The notes below the pieces were generated by a model. That model was not told where the DNA came from and made no database searches. It saw only the letters and a list, made by a program, of their open reading frames with translations. 27,699 nucleotides of DNA from Mesostigma viride. Lineage: Eukaryota > Streptophyta > Mesostigmatophyceae > Mesostigmatales > Mesostigmataceae. Positions 10,539 through 18,700 of this stretch are shown here, piece by piece. The stretch spans positions 66,501 through 94,199 of the forward strand of contig RPFO01001753.1 in NCBI GenBank assembly GCA_009746045.1, in the 5' to 3' direction. The position numbers and the translations under genes were made by a program. Each line of letters begins with the position of its first letter. Within the stretch, counting starts at the first letter, position 1.

Positions 10539-12058
10539 CTTCCCCCGCACACTGGTCCCTGCAGGCTCTCTACCAGATCATGGTCATGTGGGTTCTCATC
10601 TTCAACGGCGAGACGCTGTTTGGCATCCCCTGCGGCCGCGGCCTATTCGGGGAGGAGCCCACGGTCCACTACACCATCGTGTTTAACGCGTTCGTGATGA
10701 TGCAGGTAGGAAAGCAAGGAGAGTTGCATCGAAACCTTGTGTCGATGCTAAAGTCATACTCCTAAGAGCGCCACTGCTCAACCAAATCCTGTTTGCGCCA
10801 CTAATTCTTCTACTTATCCCGCATCCTTACGCCCTACCTCCGTCGCCAATACTGTGGTCCCCATGCAACAAATCAACCAAATCCTGTACCCTAGTGCTGA
10901 AAACCTGCTACTGCTACTCCTCCATCCACACTGCGCTTAACCCGCCCCCCCTCCCCCCCTGCCCCGCTTCACCAAGTGGTGTCCTTGATCACTCATTGAT
11001 ATCATTTCTCTGAGTAATCATAACACCATATGCCTGCCTCCAGCGCCACTCACCCCCACCTCCACAGCTGTTCAACCAACTCAAGCCCCCACTACTGAGT
11101 CGCCCTCTGCCCCCCCCCATACTTTCCCCCACTTCCACCCCCCCCGCAGCTCTTCAACCAAATCAACAGCCGCAAAGTGCGCGGCGAGCGGAATGTGCTC
11201 GCGGGCCTGACGGAGCACCCGCTCTTCCTCTACATTGTCGGTGGGGAGCTGTTGGCCCAGTGGCTGATCGTCGAGTTCGGTGGCCGCGCGTTTGATACGA
11301 CCCACCTGACGTTGGAGCAGTGGGCTGCGTGCATCGGGTTTGGCGCTGGCAGGTACGCGAATCAAGTACTCTTAAAAAGGAATGTAACATGACTCTGTGT
11401 GTGTGTGTGTGCTTTGGTGTGTGTGTGTGTGTGTGTGTGCGTGTGTGGTGGTATCGGACCCCTGAATACTCAGGCTTGTTCTTGATTGCCCTTCGTTGAT
11501 CTCTGACGCAGCCCAGTAAATTCTACAGATATATGCCGTAAATATATGCGTGCGTGGGTTCGGCGCCAATTGATTGTCAAGTCGTGTGCCGGTGGTTAGC
11601 ATCATGCGATAAACTTCCTTTGGTTGGCACCATGTGCTGTATGTTGTGCGCTTGGCATCGTTTGGTTTGATTTATTTGCCTCGCGCCATCTGCTAAGCAC
11701 CGTATAGTTGTTTGATTGGCATCACTTGCACTGTGTTGGCTGCTCTGCATGCACCACCTGGGACTGCTTGCAGGGTTGCAGGATGCAACCCTGCAGCCTG
11801 GTCGTGAAGCAGCTGCTTGGCGTCGGTGGCTTCCTACCCATTACATGGAATTGTTCACTTTGCGTCAGTCACTTTGCGTCATTCGTTCTGCGTTATTTGC
11901 GGTTGCATCGTTTGTGTAGTGTCATTGATGTAATAATATTTGTTTCCACCTGCATCTCCTTATTGTGCTTGCATCTGCCACCCTGCAGCCTGGTCGTGAA
12001 GCAGGTGCTGGACTTCATCGAGCTCCCGGGGTCCAAGAACAAGCCCAACAAGTCGTGA
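3795..12058 (+). CDS. P-type Ca2+-transporting ATPase, type IIB (PMCA/ACA family), complete in eight exons
   Basis: The enzyme pumps Ca2+ out of the cytosol at the cost of ATP. Eight exons (3795-5162, 5639-6953, 7281-7412, 7952-8049, 10009-10131, 10565-10705, 11150-11352, 11989-12058) join with GT-AG boundaries and matching phases to give 1149 residues and a TGA stop. Signature residues: TGES at 305-308, PEGLP at 474-478, the phosphorylated Asp517 in DKTGTLT, KGA at 671, TGDGTND at 872-878, and the M6 pair Asn968/Asp972. With Glu475 these form the single Ca2+ site of type IIB pumps. Ten membrane segments can be placed. The first ~100 residues are rich in Ser, Ala and Arg, poor in acids, and contain [10 protein letters not shown] at 83-92, which looks like an algal chloroplast transit peptide and its processing site. 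The C-terminus is short (ends SKNKPNKS) with no long calmodulin-binding tail. Family certain; plastid location inferred. Confidence 0.95.
5163..5638 (+). other. ATPase intron 1 with duplicated donor and acceptor edges
   Basis: The exon 1 end plus donor (5139-5168) recurs exactly at 5221-5250, and in decayed form near 5361-5385. The exon 2 start with its CAG (5636 onward) recurs in decayed form at 5488-5520. A C20 run at 5603-5622 lies just before the true acceptor. Confidence 0.85.
5603..5622 (+). repeat. C20 homopolymer before the exon 2 acceptor
   Basis: Twenty C in a row, ending 16 bases before the exon 2 acceptor. The length in the assembly may be unreliable. Confidence 0.8.
5639..6953 (+). 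CDS. Ca2+-ATPase exon 2: M4, phosphorylation and nucleotide-binding domains
   Basis: 438 codons plus one base. It starts DYVRMFITG directly after acceptor CAG. It holds M4 with [16 protein letters not shown], the nucleotide-binding domain with KGAAEIV, the hinge MVTGDN and [21 protein letters not shown]. The donor is ACGG|GTGAGC. Confidence 0.95.
6954..7280 (+). other. ATPase intron 2 with duplicated donor edge
   Basis: The 16 bases ATGGGCATCACGGGTG at 6941-6956 (exon end plus donor) recur exactly at 7029-7044. Nothing else is recognised. Confidence 0.8.
7281..7412 (+). CDS. Ca2+-ATPase exon 3: end of P domain and start of M5
   Basis: It completes a split Gly codon and encodes [17 protein letters not shown], then KFLQFQLT at the start of M5. 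The donor is ACAG|GTATAC. Confidence 0.93.
7413..7951 (+). other. ATPase intron 3 with two copies of the donor edge
   Basis: The exon 3 end plus donor at 7397-7415 recurs exactly at 7507-7525 (19 bases, GTA kept) and with changes at 7433-7449. The rest is unremarkable. Confidence 0.85.
7952..8049 (+). CDS. Ca2+-ATPase exon 4: M5 and M6 first half
   Basis: Too short to stand out as an ORF. Joining to exon 3 completes a Val codon and gives [15 protein letters not shown], then LWVNLIM. That is the expected M5-M6 text with the Ca2+-ligand Asn968. The donor is ATG|GTAAGT. Confidence 0.93.
8191..8430 (+). repeat. Decayed tandem copies of the exon 4/donor junction
   Basis: Three copies at 8191-8219, 8290-8310 and 8404-8422 of the exon 4 end at 8025-8053. 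The flanking text, an ATAGGCA/GTAGGCAGG motif followed by GCGTATTGTT, is also repeated, with spacings of about 99-166 bp. The first copy keeps a GTAAA donor-like end. Confidence 0.8.
9115..9950 (+). repeat. ~840-nt uninterrupted pyrimidine tract, (CCCCTTT)n then (CCCCTCT)n/(CCCTCT)n
   Basis: Only C and T appear from 9115 until the first A near 9940. CCCCTTT-type units fill the first ~125 bases, then mixtures of CCCCTCT and CCCTCT. It sits on the sense strand just upstream of the exon 5 acceptor. The ORFs across it, in both directions, exist only because the units lack stop codons. Confidence 0.95.
10009..10131 (+). CDS. Ca2+-ATPase exon 5: M6 second half
   Basis: 41 codons, phase 0 at both ends, starting [13 protein letters not shown] (Asp972 is the second M6 ligand). 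It follows a CAG acceptor right after the long pyrimidine tract. The donor is CAG|GTACGT. Confidence 0.95.
10510..10539 (+). repeat. C30 homopolymer before the exon 6 acceptor
   Basis: Thirty C in a row, ending 25 bases before the exon 6 start. The length in the assembly may be unreliable. Confidence 0.8.
10565..10705 (+). CDS. Ca2+-ATPase exon 6: M7 and M8
   Basis: 47 codons, phase 0 at both ends: [15 protein letters not shown] (M7), then [12 protein letters not shown] (M8). The acceptor is CTGCAG and the donor CAG|GTAGGA. Confidence 0.95.
10706..11149 (+). other. ATPase intron 6 with duplicated acceptor edge
   Basis: The acceptor plus exon 7 start at 11147-11166 recurs at 11065-11084 with 18 of 20 bases identical, offset 82 bp. 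Shorter matches to CAACCAAATC occur near 10781 and 10875. Confidence 0.75.
11150..11352 (+). CDS. Ca2+-ATPase exon 7: M8-M9 loop, M9 and M10 start
   Basis: 67 codons plus two bases. LFNQINSRK matches the conserved FNQxNSR loop of type II pumps. M9 ([18 protein letters not shown]) and the beginning of M10 follow. The donor is GGCAG|GTACGC. Confidence 0.95.
11353..11988 (+). other. ATPase intron 7 with duplicated acceptor edge and (TG)n
   Basis: The 25 bases across the exon 8 acceptor at 11980-12004 recur exactly at 11788-11812. A (TG)n microsatellite occupies about 11396-11447. Confidence 0.85.
11396..11447 (+). repeat. (TG)n microsatellite
   Basis: TG dinucleotides, interrupted once by CTTTG, in ATPase intron 7. 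Confidence 0.9.
11989..12058 (+). CDS. Ca2+-ATPase exon 8: end of M10, C-terminus and stop
   Basis: It completes the split Ser codon and encodes [15 protein letters not shown] and a Lys-rich tail ending in TGA. The acceptor is CCCTGCAG. The phase matches exon 7 exactly. Confidence 0.9.
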
Positions 12059-12872
12059 GGAGGCAGAATTTGACATGTGCCAGTGGGATGGTACCTACAC
12101 GGACAGGTGTTGCACTAGCTGCCCTAGCCCAACATGTCCTGAGGAGGAGCGAGATAGCAGCTGCTCGGCAGTGATGCGTGTTGCGCTGGCCGTTCAAGTC
12201 TTGAGGGGCGCGACGTGCATGTGAGAGTGGGACAAGTGGCGCTGGACAGCATGGGGTGTTACCCTGGATGCTCAAACGATCAATTATTTCCCCAGTACTG
12301 GCTATACCCTTTCCCCTGGCTATAACCACCCAGCTGTCAACCATTTGCCACCATTGATGTTTGCTCGTCGGAGGATGCAGCTTCTTATAACGACTTCCTC
12401 CACAGCTCATGCTGGCGGGTGCTACTGACCATGTCGGTCCATGTCCTGTGCCAGCATGGTTGGCTTGGTGCCAGCACATGTGATGCAAGGTTGATCTGTG
12501 AAGGTAGGCTAACTTGGACAAATGAGAAAAATTACATGACAAGTGGTAAGGAAGTGTGCCTTGACAGTGGCCTTGCACAATCCACCTATGCACCCACAAT
12601 GCAGCACCCCTGCGTTGACTCCAGGGCTTGCTGAGCATGCTGAAGCTAATTGGGAGCGGATGCTCAGGGTGCATTTCTGCAATGAAGGGCGGTCAAGGCT
12701 CTCCATGAATTGGTTCATTATTTAATTAATTTTGGGCTCTCCAAGTCAATCAAGGCTCTTCACTGAGGCTCTCCTCGTTTCTGGCCAGCATGGCCGTCGT
12801 GCAGGCCATGTATTACTACAGTATACTCCTTTCCTGTCACGAATATGAAGAATGATGGGATCTGGTGGTGCC
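12059..12872. other. Region downstream of the ATPase gene
   Basis: It probably includes the ATPase 3' UTR. A copy of the stop-codon region (12042-12063) lies at 12126-12147 with 20 of 22 bases identical, offset 84 bp, and a weaker one near 12192. No coding exon or clear terminator was recognised. Confidence 0.55.
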
Positions 12873-13796
12873 TATATTACATATAAAGAGCACGGCGGGG
12901 TTAGACCTGGTTACCGCCTTGCCGACCTGATTTATGCGGATGATACCACCCTCATCGAGAGTCCCGAGCACATTCAGACCTGGCTGGACTGCCTGGGCCT
13001 GGAGGCGCGGGCGGTGGGGTTGGAGATTAGTGTCAAAACAGAGGCGATGGTGATTGGGGCCTCCAGTAAACCACCGCTGCCGCGCCTGCTCGACGGGACG
13101 GAGGTCCCGTTCCGCGACCGCTTCAAGCTGTTGGGGAGCTGGCTTCCTGACACCGCCGACGATGTGGACACCCGCATCGGCCTTGCCTGGGCCAAGCTCC
13201 GTTCGCTCACACCCTACTGGCGCTCGAAGGGCCTGAGCGGGCACCGCAAGCGCATGCTCTTCAAGGTCCTCGTCCTCACGGTGCTCACGTATGGCGCCGA
13301 GGCGTGGACCCTCCCCCCCAAGCTGGCAGCTCGCCTAGACGGCACGGTTTACAGGATGCTCCGACAGGTCCTTAACGTAGGTTTTTCCGAGCGTCCGTCA
13401 TCAGAATCTTTGTATCATGGCATGCCTCGTGTCTCGGACGAGATTAGGCAGCGTAGGATAGCATTTGTAGGACACCTTGCCCGCACCAGCCAGGTCGACA
13501 CCACCCTCGGTCTGGCCGGCCCCCAGCGGCTTGGCCAGCCAGGGCGGCACATTCTGACCTGGCCTGGCCCAGAGGACATTCCCAAACGGGTAGGGAAACC
13601 TGTCACGAACTACGTTCAGATGTTGCTGGACGACCTAGTGGTCCCAGCCCAGTTTGAGCACCGCATCCACTCTCTCTCCCGTCTTTGGACTGTCATGCAG
13701 GACAAGACGCGGTGGAAGAAGATTGTCAAGGCGCACACGCCCGACCCTGTGGGCAAGCCACCTCCCCCCAAGCGGAGGCGGCGTTTTGATGAGTAG
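12852..13796 (+). pseudogene. LINE reverse transcriptase, C-terminal fragment
   Basis: An open frame of 314 codons whose first ~10 codons come from flanking DNA. Retroelement sequence starts at about 12883 with GGVRPGYRLADLIYADD, so the catalytic YADD block is the first conserved block kept. It is followed by the thumb and C-terminal region with RKRMLFKVLVLTVLTYGAEAW, and a second block RQRRIAFVGHLAR typical of the tails of LINE-encoded polymerases. It ends in a Lys/Arg/Pro-rich tail and TAG. The finger and N-terminal palm motifs are missing, as is the endonuclease, so the product is not expected to be a working polymerase. The frame shows no internal stop, which suggests a fairly recent insertion. 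Confidence 0.88.
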
Positions 13797-13940
13797 CGTA
13801 GTTAGGTTTTTTCTAGATAGCTTAGAGTTAGTATAGTTCGATCACGCGGCTTCCTTCACCCCATCCATCATGGAATATGTGCTACATGACCTCCCCACGG
13901 CGGCATGTTATAATTTAATTTAATTTTTTTTATATTACAT
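12873..13940 (+). mobile_element. 5'-truncated non-LTR retrotransposon (LINE) with 10-bp target-site duplication
   Basis: The direct repeat TATATTACAT occurs at 12873-12882 and again at 13931-13940. Between them lies the 3' part of a LINE reverse transcriptase and a 3' end of T- and A-rich sequence (TTTAATTTAATTTTTTTT). Loss of the 5' end with short target duplications is the usual product of target-primed reverse transcription. The endonuclease and the first reverse-transcriptase blocks are absent, so this copy cannot move on its own. Confidence 0.85.
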
Positions 13941-14062
13941 GAAGTGAGACAACTATGCCTGGACGCATGGCGATCCAACGCCGTGGAAGGACTAGGTAGT
14001 TGTCTGAGAGGAAAGACGCGAAGGCTGCGGGAGCCGCGTGGCTATCTCTAGGAATTAATTAG

Positions 14063-14340
14063 TTAATTAATTAACCCGTCGTGCTCCCGTTGGGGAGTCA
14101 CGGAGCACCGGAGTGCTTTTAATCCCTGTATGTGCACAACAGGAAGAAAGGGCAGAGACCCCCTTTCTCCTTCATGCCAGAGGGAGCATCCTGCCGGGGT
14201 GGCTGGGATGCGATGGTGGTCGTCTGCTCTGCTATCCTAGCTTGGGACCTGTGTGGCCAGGGCCTCGGTGTGGGCGGTGATGCCTGGCTTCAAGCTAGCT
14301 TCTTCATGAGCACGCGGCACTAATTAATTAATTAACCCGT
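14063..14340. mobile_element. Possible small insertion between 17-bp direct repeats
   Basis: TTAATTAATTAACCCGT occurs at 14063-14079 and again at 14324-14340. The 244 bp between them are GC-rich in an AT-rich setting, which would fit a short insertion with target duplication. The 63-codon frame inside resembles no family I know. Confidence 0.35.
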
Positions 14341-14354
14341 GTTTTTTTAATTAG

Positions 14355-14372
14355 AACGCGATATATCGCGTT
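14355..14372. repeat. 18-bp perfect palindrome
   Basis: AACGCGATATATCGCGTT equals its own reverse complement. A half-site TTTTTTTAGAACGCG follows near 14380-14394. Confidence 0.8.
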
Positions 14373-14598
14373 GTAAGCTTTTTTTAGAACGCGTATAGCA
14401 CCTAAGGAAAATTTTGGGGGGGCCCACAATCAATCTACAATACCCATGCCAAATTTTATTACTTGAGGAGACGCCATTTCAACAAATACATGACAATTGA
14501 TGCTCATTGTGAATGCGTTTCCACATGAAATCATTACCATTTCATGCAATTTGGTCACTGGTGCGCTTTCCGCGTGCACTTTTCATTACTAGATTGCT

Positions 14599-14650
14599 TA
14601 AATTTATTAAAATTTATTAAAATTTATTAACATTTATTAAAATTTATTCA
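14599..14650. repeat. AT-rich tandem repeat, unit AATTTATTAA
   Basis: Five near-perfect copies of a 10-bp unit. Confidence 0.85.
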
Positions 14651-14928
14651 AGTCGGGGTAAAATTGGCTGTTTTTGTCAAAGTGTCATGCACTCGGAGGG
14701 TAAGCAAGTGAGACAAGTTGTAGATTAAATTTACAATTGCACAACCCTCTCCACGACCCCGCTAGTTCTATTTATAGAACGAATTATAATTATTGCCAAA
14801 ATTGTGCACAAGCCTGTGCACAACCCAACCAGTAATTCCCACTTGAACTTTGAATATTCAAGTGAATGCTCTGGAGACAGATGTACAGATCGATCTTTAC
14901 AAATGTACACGAGTTCAGATCAAGCTAT

Positions 14929-15748
14929 CTAACTACCTACTAACAGGCGTTTCTTTACAGGTGCCCGTCCGCTGGGCTTCTTTACACCCCCCTCCCGCAC
15001 ATCTGCGCCAGCCTTCCCTTGAGGTTTTCGTTTGCCCTGCCCTGCGGCTTGGTCTCCCCCCTTCTCTTGGAGTCGTGGGGAAGATCTGGTCGCTGGGGAA
15101 GATCTGGTCGCCAGGTACCCCTTGTCCATCCACCACTCCAAATACGTTCCCTCAGGTGGCTTGAAACAGTTCCGCATCTCGTCTTGTTGTACCTTGAAAA
15201 TTATGTTGGGCATCGTCCCCTGCTCCCCATTAATCCAGATTCCCTTTTCGTCACACCCTTCTGCCCAAAATTTAACGTACCACACGCCCGTTTTATCCAC
15301 CTTTCGAACGACTCCATGCACCAGGAACGTGTCGACGTGGAAATCAGGCATGTGTGCCAGCTTCATTGGGTCTGCATTGAGTTTAGCCACCGAATCAGCA
15401 GCCCACGTGGGCTTCCACAACGTATCAAGGCGCTGGGATTGGTTCTTCCGATACTGGCAAAATTCACCGCCGTGCTTGCACAATACCGAAACCGGACATC
15501 CAACAGGCGAGCGGGGCACGACCCGTTTCCCCCCCCCCCACCTTCCAGATTCTCCATCCACGTCTGCCAACTTGGTGGTGGCACTTTCTTGTCTAGTGGC
15601 TTGGGCTGGGTTGCGGTAACTGTGACACGTCTTTGTGGCGCTTCCTCCTCAGGTTCCGATTCTTCCGATTCTTCCGAATCTTCCTCAAACCCTTTGGGTG
15701 GGCCGCCATGCGCGTCATCCTTTGGCGGCTCCTCTTCAGACTCGTCAC
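14929..15748 (-). CDS. Large minus gene, last exon
   Basis: It follows a 119-nt intron (acceptor CACACAG). It begins GDESEEEPPKDD, then a Ser/Glu-rich acidic run. After a G11 run (15529-15539) the frame changes and continues VSVLCKHGGEFCQYRKNQSQ, VWYVKFWAEGCDEKGIWING and YLEWWMDKGYL. The end is Lys-rich (PVKKRLLVGS, stop). A short in-frame tandem duplication encodes ATRSSP twice near 15080-15115. Confidence 0.6.
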
Positions 15749-18700
15749 CTGTGTGTGGGACAAGCAATGACGAGCGGCGCAATTAGTTATCATTACAATC
15801 GCAAATCAAACTTGGGAATATGCAAACATCATAATTTAACCGACCATATTCACTCAGATTAACTTACCCTTTGACAGATGACTAGCCGTTGCTCTTGATC
15901 GAACGTGCCCGCCAGGCGAAAGGAGCTTTTTGCAGTAGTCGACGGCACGCCCCAACATCCCCCCCCCGACGCCCCCGAATTCCCCTCGAGCCTCCCTCCC
16001 CTCCCCCCCCTCCTTCCCCCCTTCCCCCGATGCGCCGGTCGACCCGCCCCCCTCTCCGCCCTTCGACCCGCCCCCTCTCCGCCCTTTGACCCGCCCCCCT
16101 CTCCACCCTTCTCTCCCCCCCCTCTCCGCCCTTGGACCCGCCCCCCTCTCCGCCCTTTGACCCGCCCCCCTCTCCACCCTTTGACCCGCCCCCCTCTCCG
16201 CCCTTCGACCCGCCCCCCTCTCCGCCCTTCGACCCCCTCCCCTCTCCGCCCTTCTCTCCGCCCCCCTCTCCATCCTTCGACCCCCTCCCCTCTCCGCCCT
16301 TCGACCCGCCCCCCTCTCCGTCCTTCGACCCCCCCCCTCTCCGCCCTTCGACCCCCCCCCTCTCCGCCCTTCGACCCGCCCCCCTCTCCGTCCTTCGACC
16401 CCCCCCCTCTCCGCCCTTCGACCCGCCCCCCTCTCCGCCCTTCGAACCCCCCCCTCTCCGTCCTTCGACCCGCCCCCCTTATCACCACCCTCATTCCCGT
16501 CCCCCTCATCATCGCCGGCACCATCATCACCAACCTCCTCCCCATCATCACCCCCATGTGACCCGACATCCTCATCATCCCCCATTGAGACGTCTTCGGC
16601 CGCGGGGGTCTCCGAGGCGGCGCGCTTCCGGCGTTTCTTTTTGGTGCCAGCGCCTGCCGTCTCCAGCGGACGCTTCTGGGCTGCACCCGCAATTTCCTTG
16701 CCCGAACGGCCGTTGGGATTGGAAATATCCTCCCCCTCAGGCCGCTTCCCAAGTACCTTCAGAAGGACCTTAAACCCATCCACCTGCTCCTTTGACCCAA
16801 TGAAGATCACGGGTGGGTTGAAGAATCCCGTGAAATCGCCTAGGTACGACGACCAGTCGTCCTTCACACCATTGAAATCTCCACAATCCTTCGCCGCCTT
16901 CCAGTCCCTTTTCTCCACCCACCCACCCGTTCGACCCTTCAACAATTCCTCATCATTCCACAGCTTCGCGTGGTGTTCCAAATTCAGCAGCCATATCCCA
17001 TTCTTGATATCCGGCTGGTTCACCCCCCCTTCCTCTTCACAACAAATTCGAACCCCTCCATTGCATTAAGTACCACTTGAGCCAACCGTGTCGGCCCATC
17101 GCTTTTCTCCCACGCGAAAGTCTTCATCATGAACTCACAGGTCGTTTCCCCGTCAGACCCGTAAACTTTCTTAGAAATCCACGGGCCCTGCTGCTCGATT
17201 TCGGATGCCAGCTCCTCCGACCCAAACTTCCGCGGGGGTTCCCGCTTCTCCCCCACCTTTTTTTGGCGACCCGACTGGACGTCCTCTGCCTCCGCATGTT
17301 CGGCTTGGCCTTCCTCCGGCACAGCCCCCGTCACCACCACAGCCCCCGCCACAGGCTGTACGGGTTGGGGCACCACAGCCTGTTCGGTTGGGGGTTCGGG
17401 CGCAATCAGGACCCACCATTTCGTTTCCTCCTTGTGGGTCGTCCAAAAATCCGTCCTCTCCAGCAGTGCAAGTGGGAAGGTGGAATCGTCCCTCCCCGTT
17501 GGCCTGATAACCGCCCTTAGTCTCTTGGCAGCTACAGCGACCGTATCGGCCACCCTCTGAAGGGCGCTGTCGGCTTCCGAAGGCTGCATCGGCAACCAGC
17601 CGAGGTCGCGTGGTTCGGGGTATTTCCCCAAATCGCGGTTGTAGATCATGAAAAGCTGGACAATCACCTCGCAGAAGATCTTGGCCATGTATGTCAGGTC
17701 ATACAAGCACTGAGGAGGAACGTGTTTGGCCTTCACGGTTGCCATGATAGACGGCCAGAATCGAAAGCGGGCTAGACTCCTCCACCCTTCCTGTTTGATC
17801 CCCCCCCCTTCCTCATCACCCTTCCCTCCCCGTCCAGCTTGTCCGCTGCCACGATGTCCAGAAACTCTGCAAGCTCCTTGGCCAGCTTGTCCTCAATCGG
17901 CATTCCACATCTACTGTCGTCGTTCGGAGCGACCGTTTCATCCTTCACAGCCGAGATGAAGTCGTAGACTTGGGTTTTCTCCGATTCGGACAAACCACCC
18001 TCGTTCAATCGCCCTCCAACCCGCTCCTCACCACCCTCCTCCCCCTCCCCGTCCTTCCTTGCCTTCTCAGTGCTGCTTGAAACCCCATGAATCAAATTCC
18101 ATATTTCTTTCTGGTCCTGAAGGGGCACCTCCGGCTTATCCCAGGATTCCTCCATGTGCGTCTTGAAATAGTTGTGCACTTCCAGCAGCGCCGTCCCCCT
18201 CGACTTTTTGGAAACGGCCTCGTCTTCTGCATTCAGCCCCCCTCCGATCAGGGCAACCCTCCGATGCGCCTCTCTCCCCTGCATGCATGAAATGTGAATC
18301 ACAGTGTTTGAGACAAAAAACGGTCATACAACACACGACCTGACATTTTGTCCTTACACTTTGGAAGATCGGCCGTTCCCGAACAAAAATCACACCCTAA
18401 TTTCCAGGTTCCAACGGCCGTTGGCGCAAGAAAAATCACACCCTAATTTCCAGGTTCCAACGGCCGTTGGCGCAAGAAAAATCACACCCTAATTTCCAGG
18501 TTCCAACGGCCGTTGGCGCAAGAAAAATCACACACTAATTTCCAGGTTCCAATGGCCGTTGGCGCAAGAAAAATCACACCCTACTTTCCAGGTTCCAACG
18601 GCCGTTGGCGCAAGAAAAATCACACCCTAATTTCCAGGCTCCAACGGCCGTTGGCGCAAGAAAAATCGACCGAATTTCCAGGTTCCAACGGCCGTTGGCG

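Larger units (their letters stand above)
13941..14928. other. AT-rich spacer with small repeats
   Basis: No supported gene. It contains a 17-bp direct repeat (14063-14079 and 14324-14340), an 18-bp perfect palindrome (14355-14372) and five 10-bp AT-rich units (14599-14650). The convergent ends of the LINE and the large minus-strand gene bound it. Confidence 0.6.

Noticed and set aside
14132-14323. 63-codon plus-strand frame
   Set aside because: Short, no recognised family and no splice or start support beyond an ATG. Kept only as part of a possible insertion.
14320-14340. TTAACCC as another piggyBac-like end
   Set aside because: No matching inverted GGGTTAA end or shared body sequence nearby.
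15905-16773. Plus-strand Pro-rich frames (PPPSPPFD repeats)
   Set aside because: Complement of the RG minisatellite. The minus frame joins flanking exons in phase.
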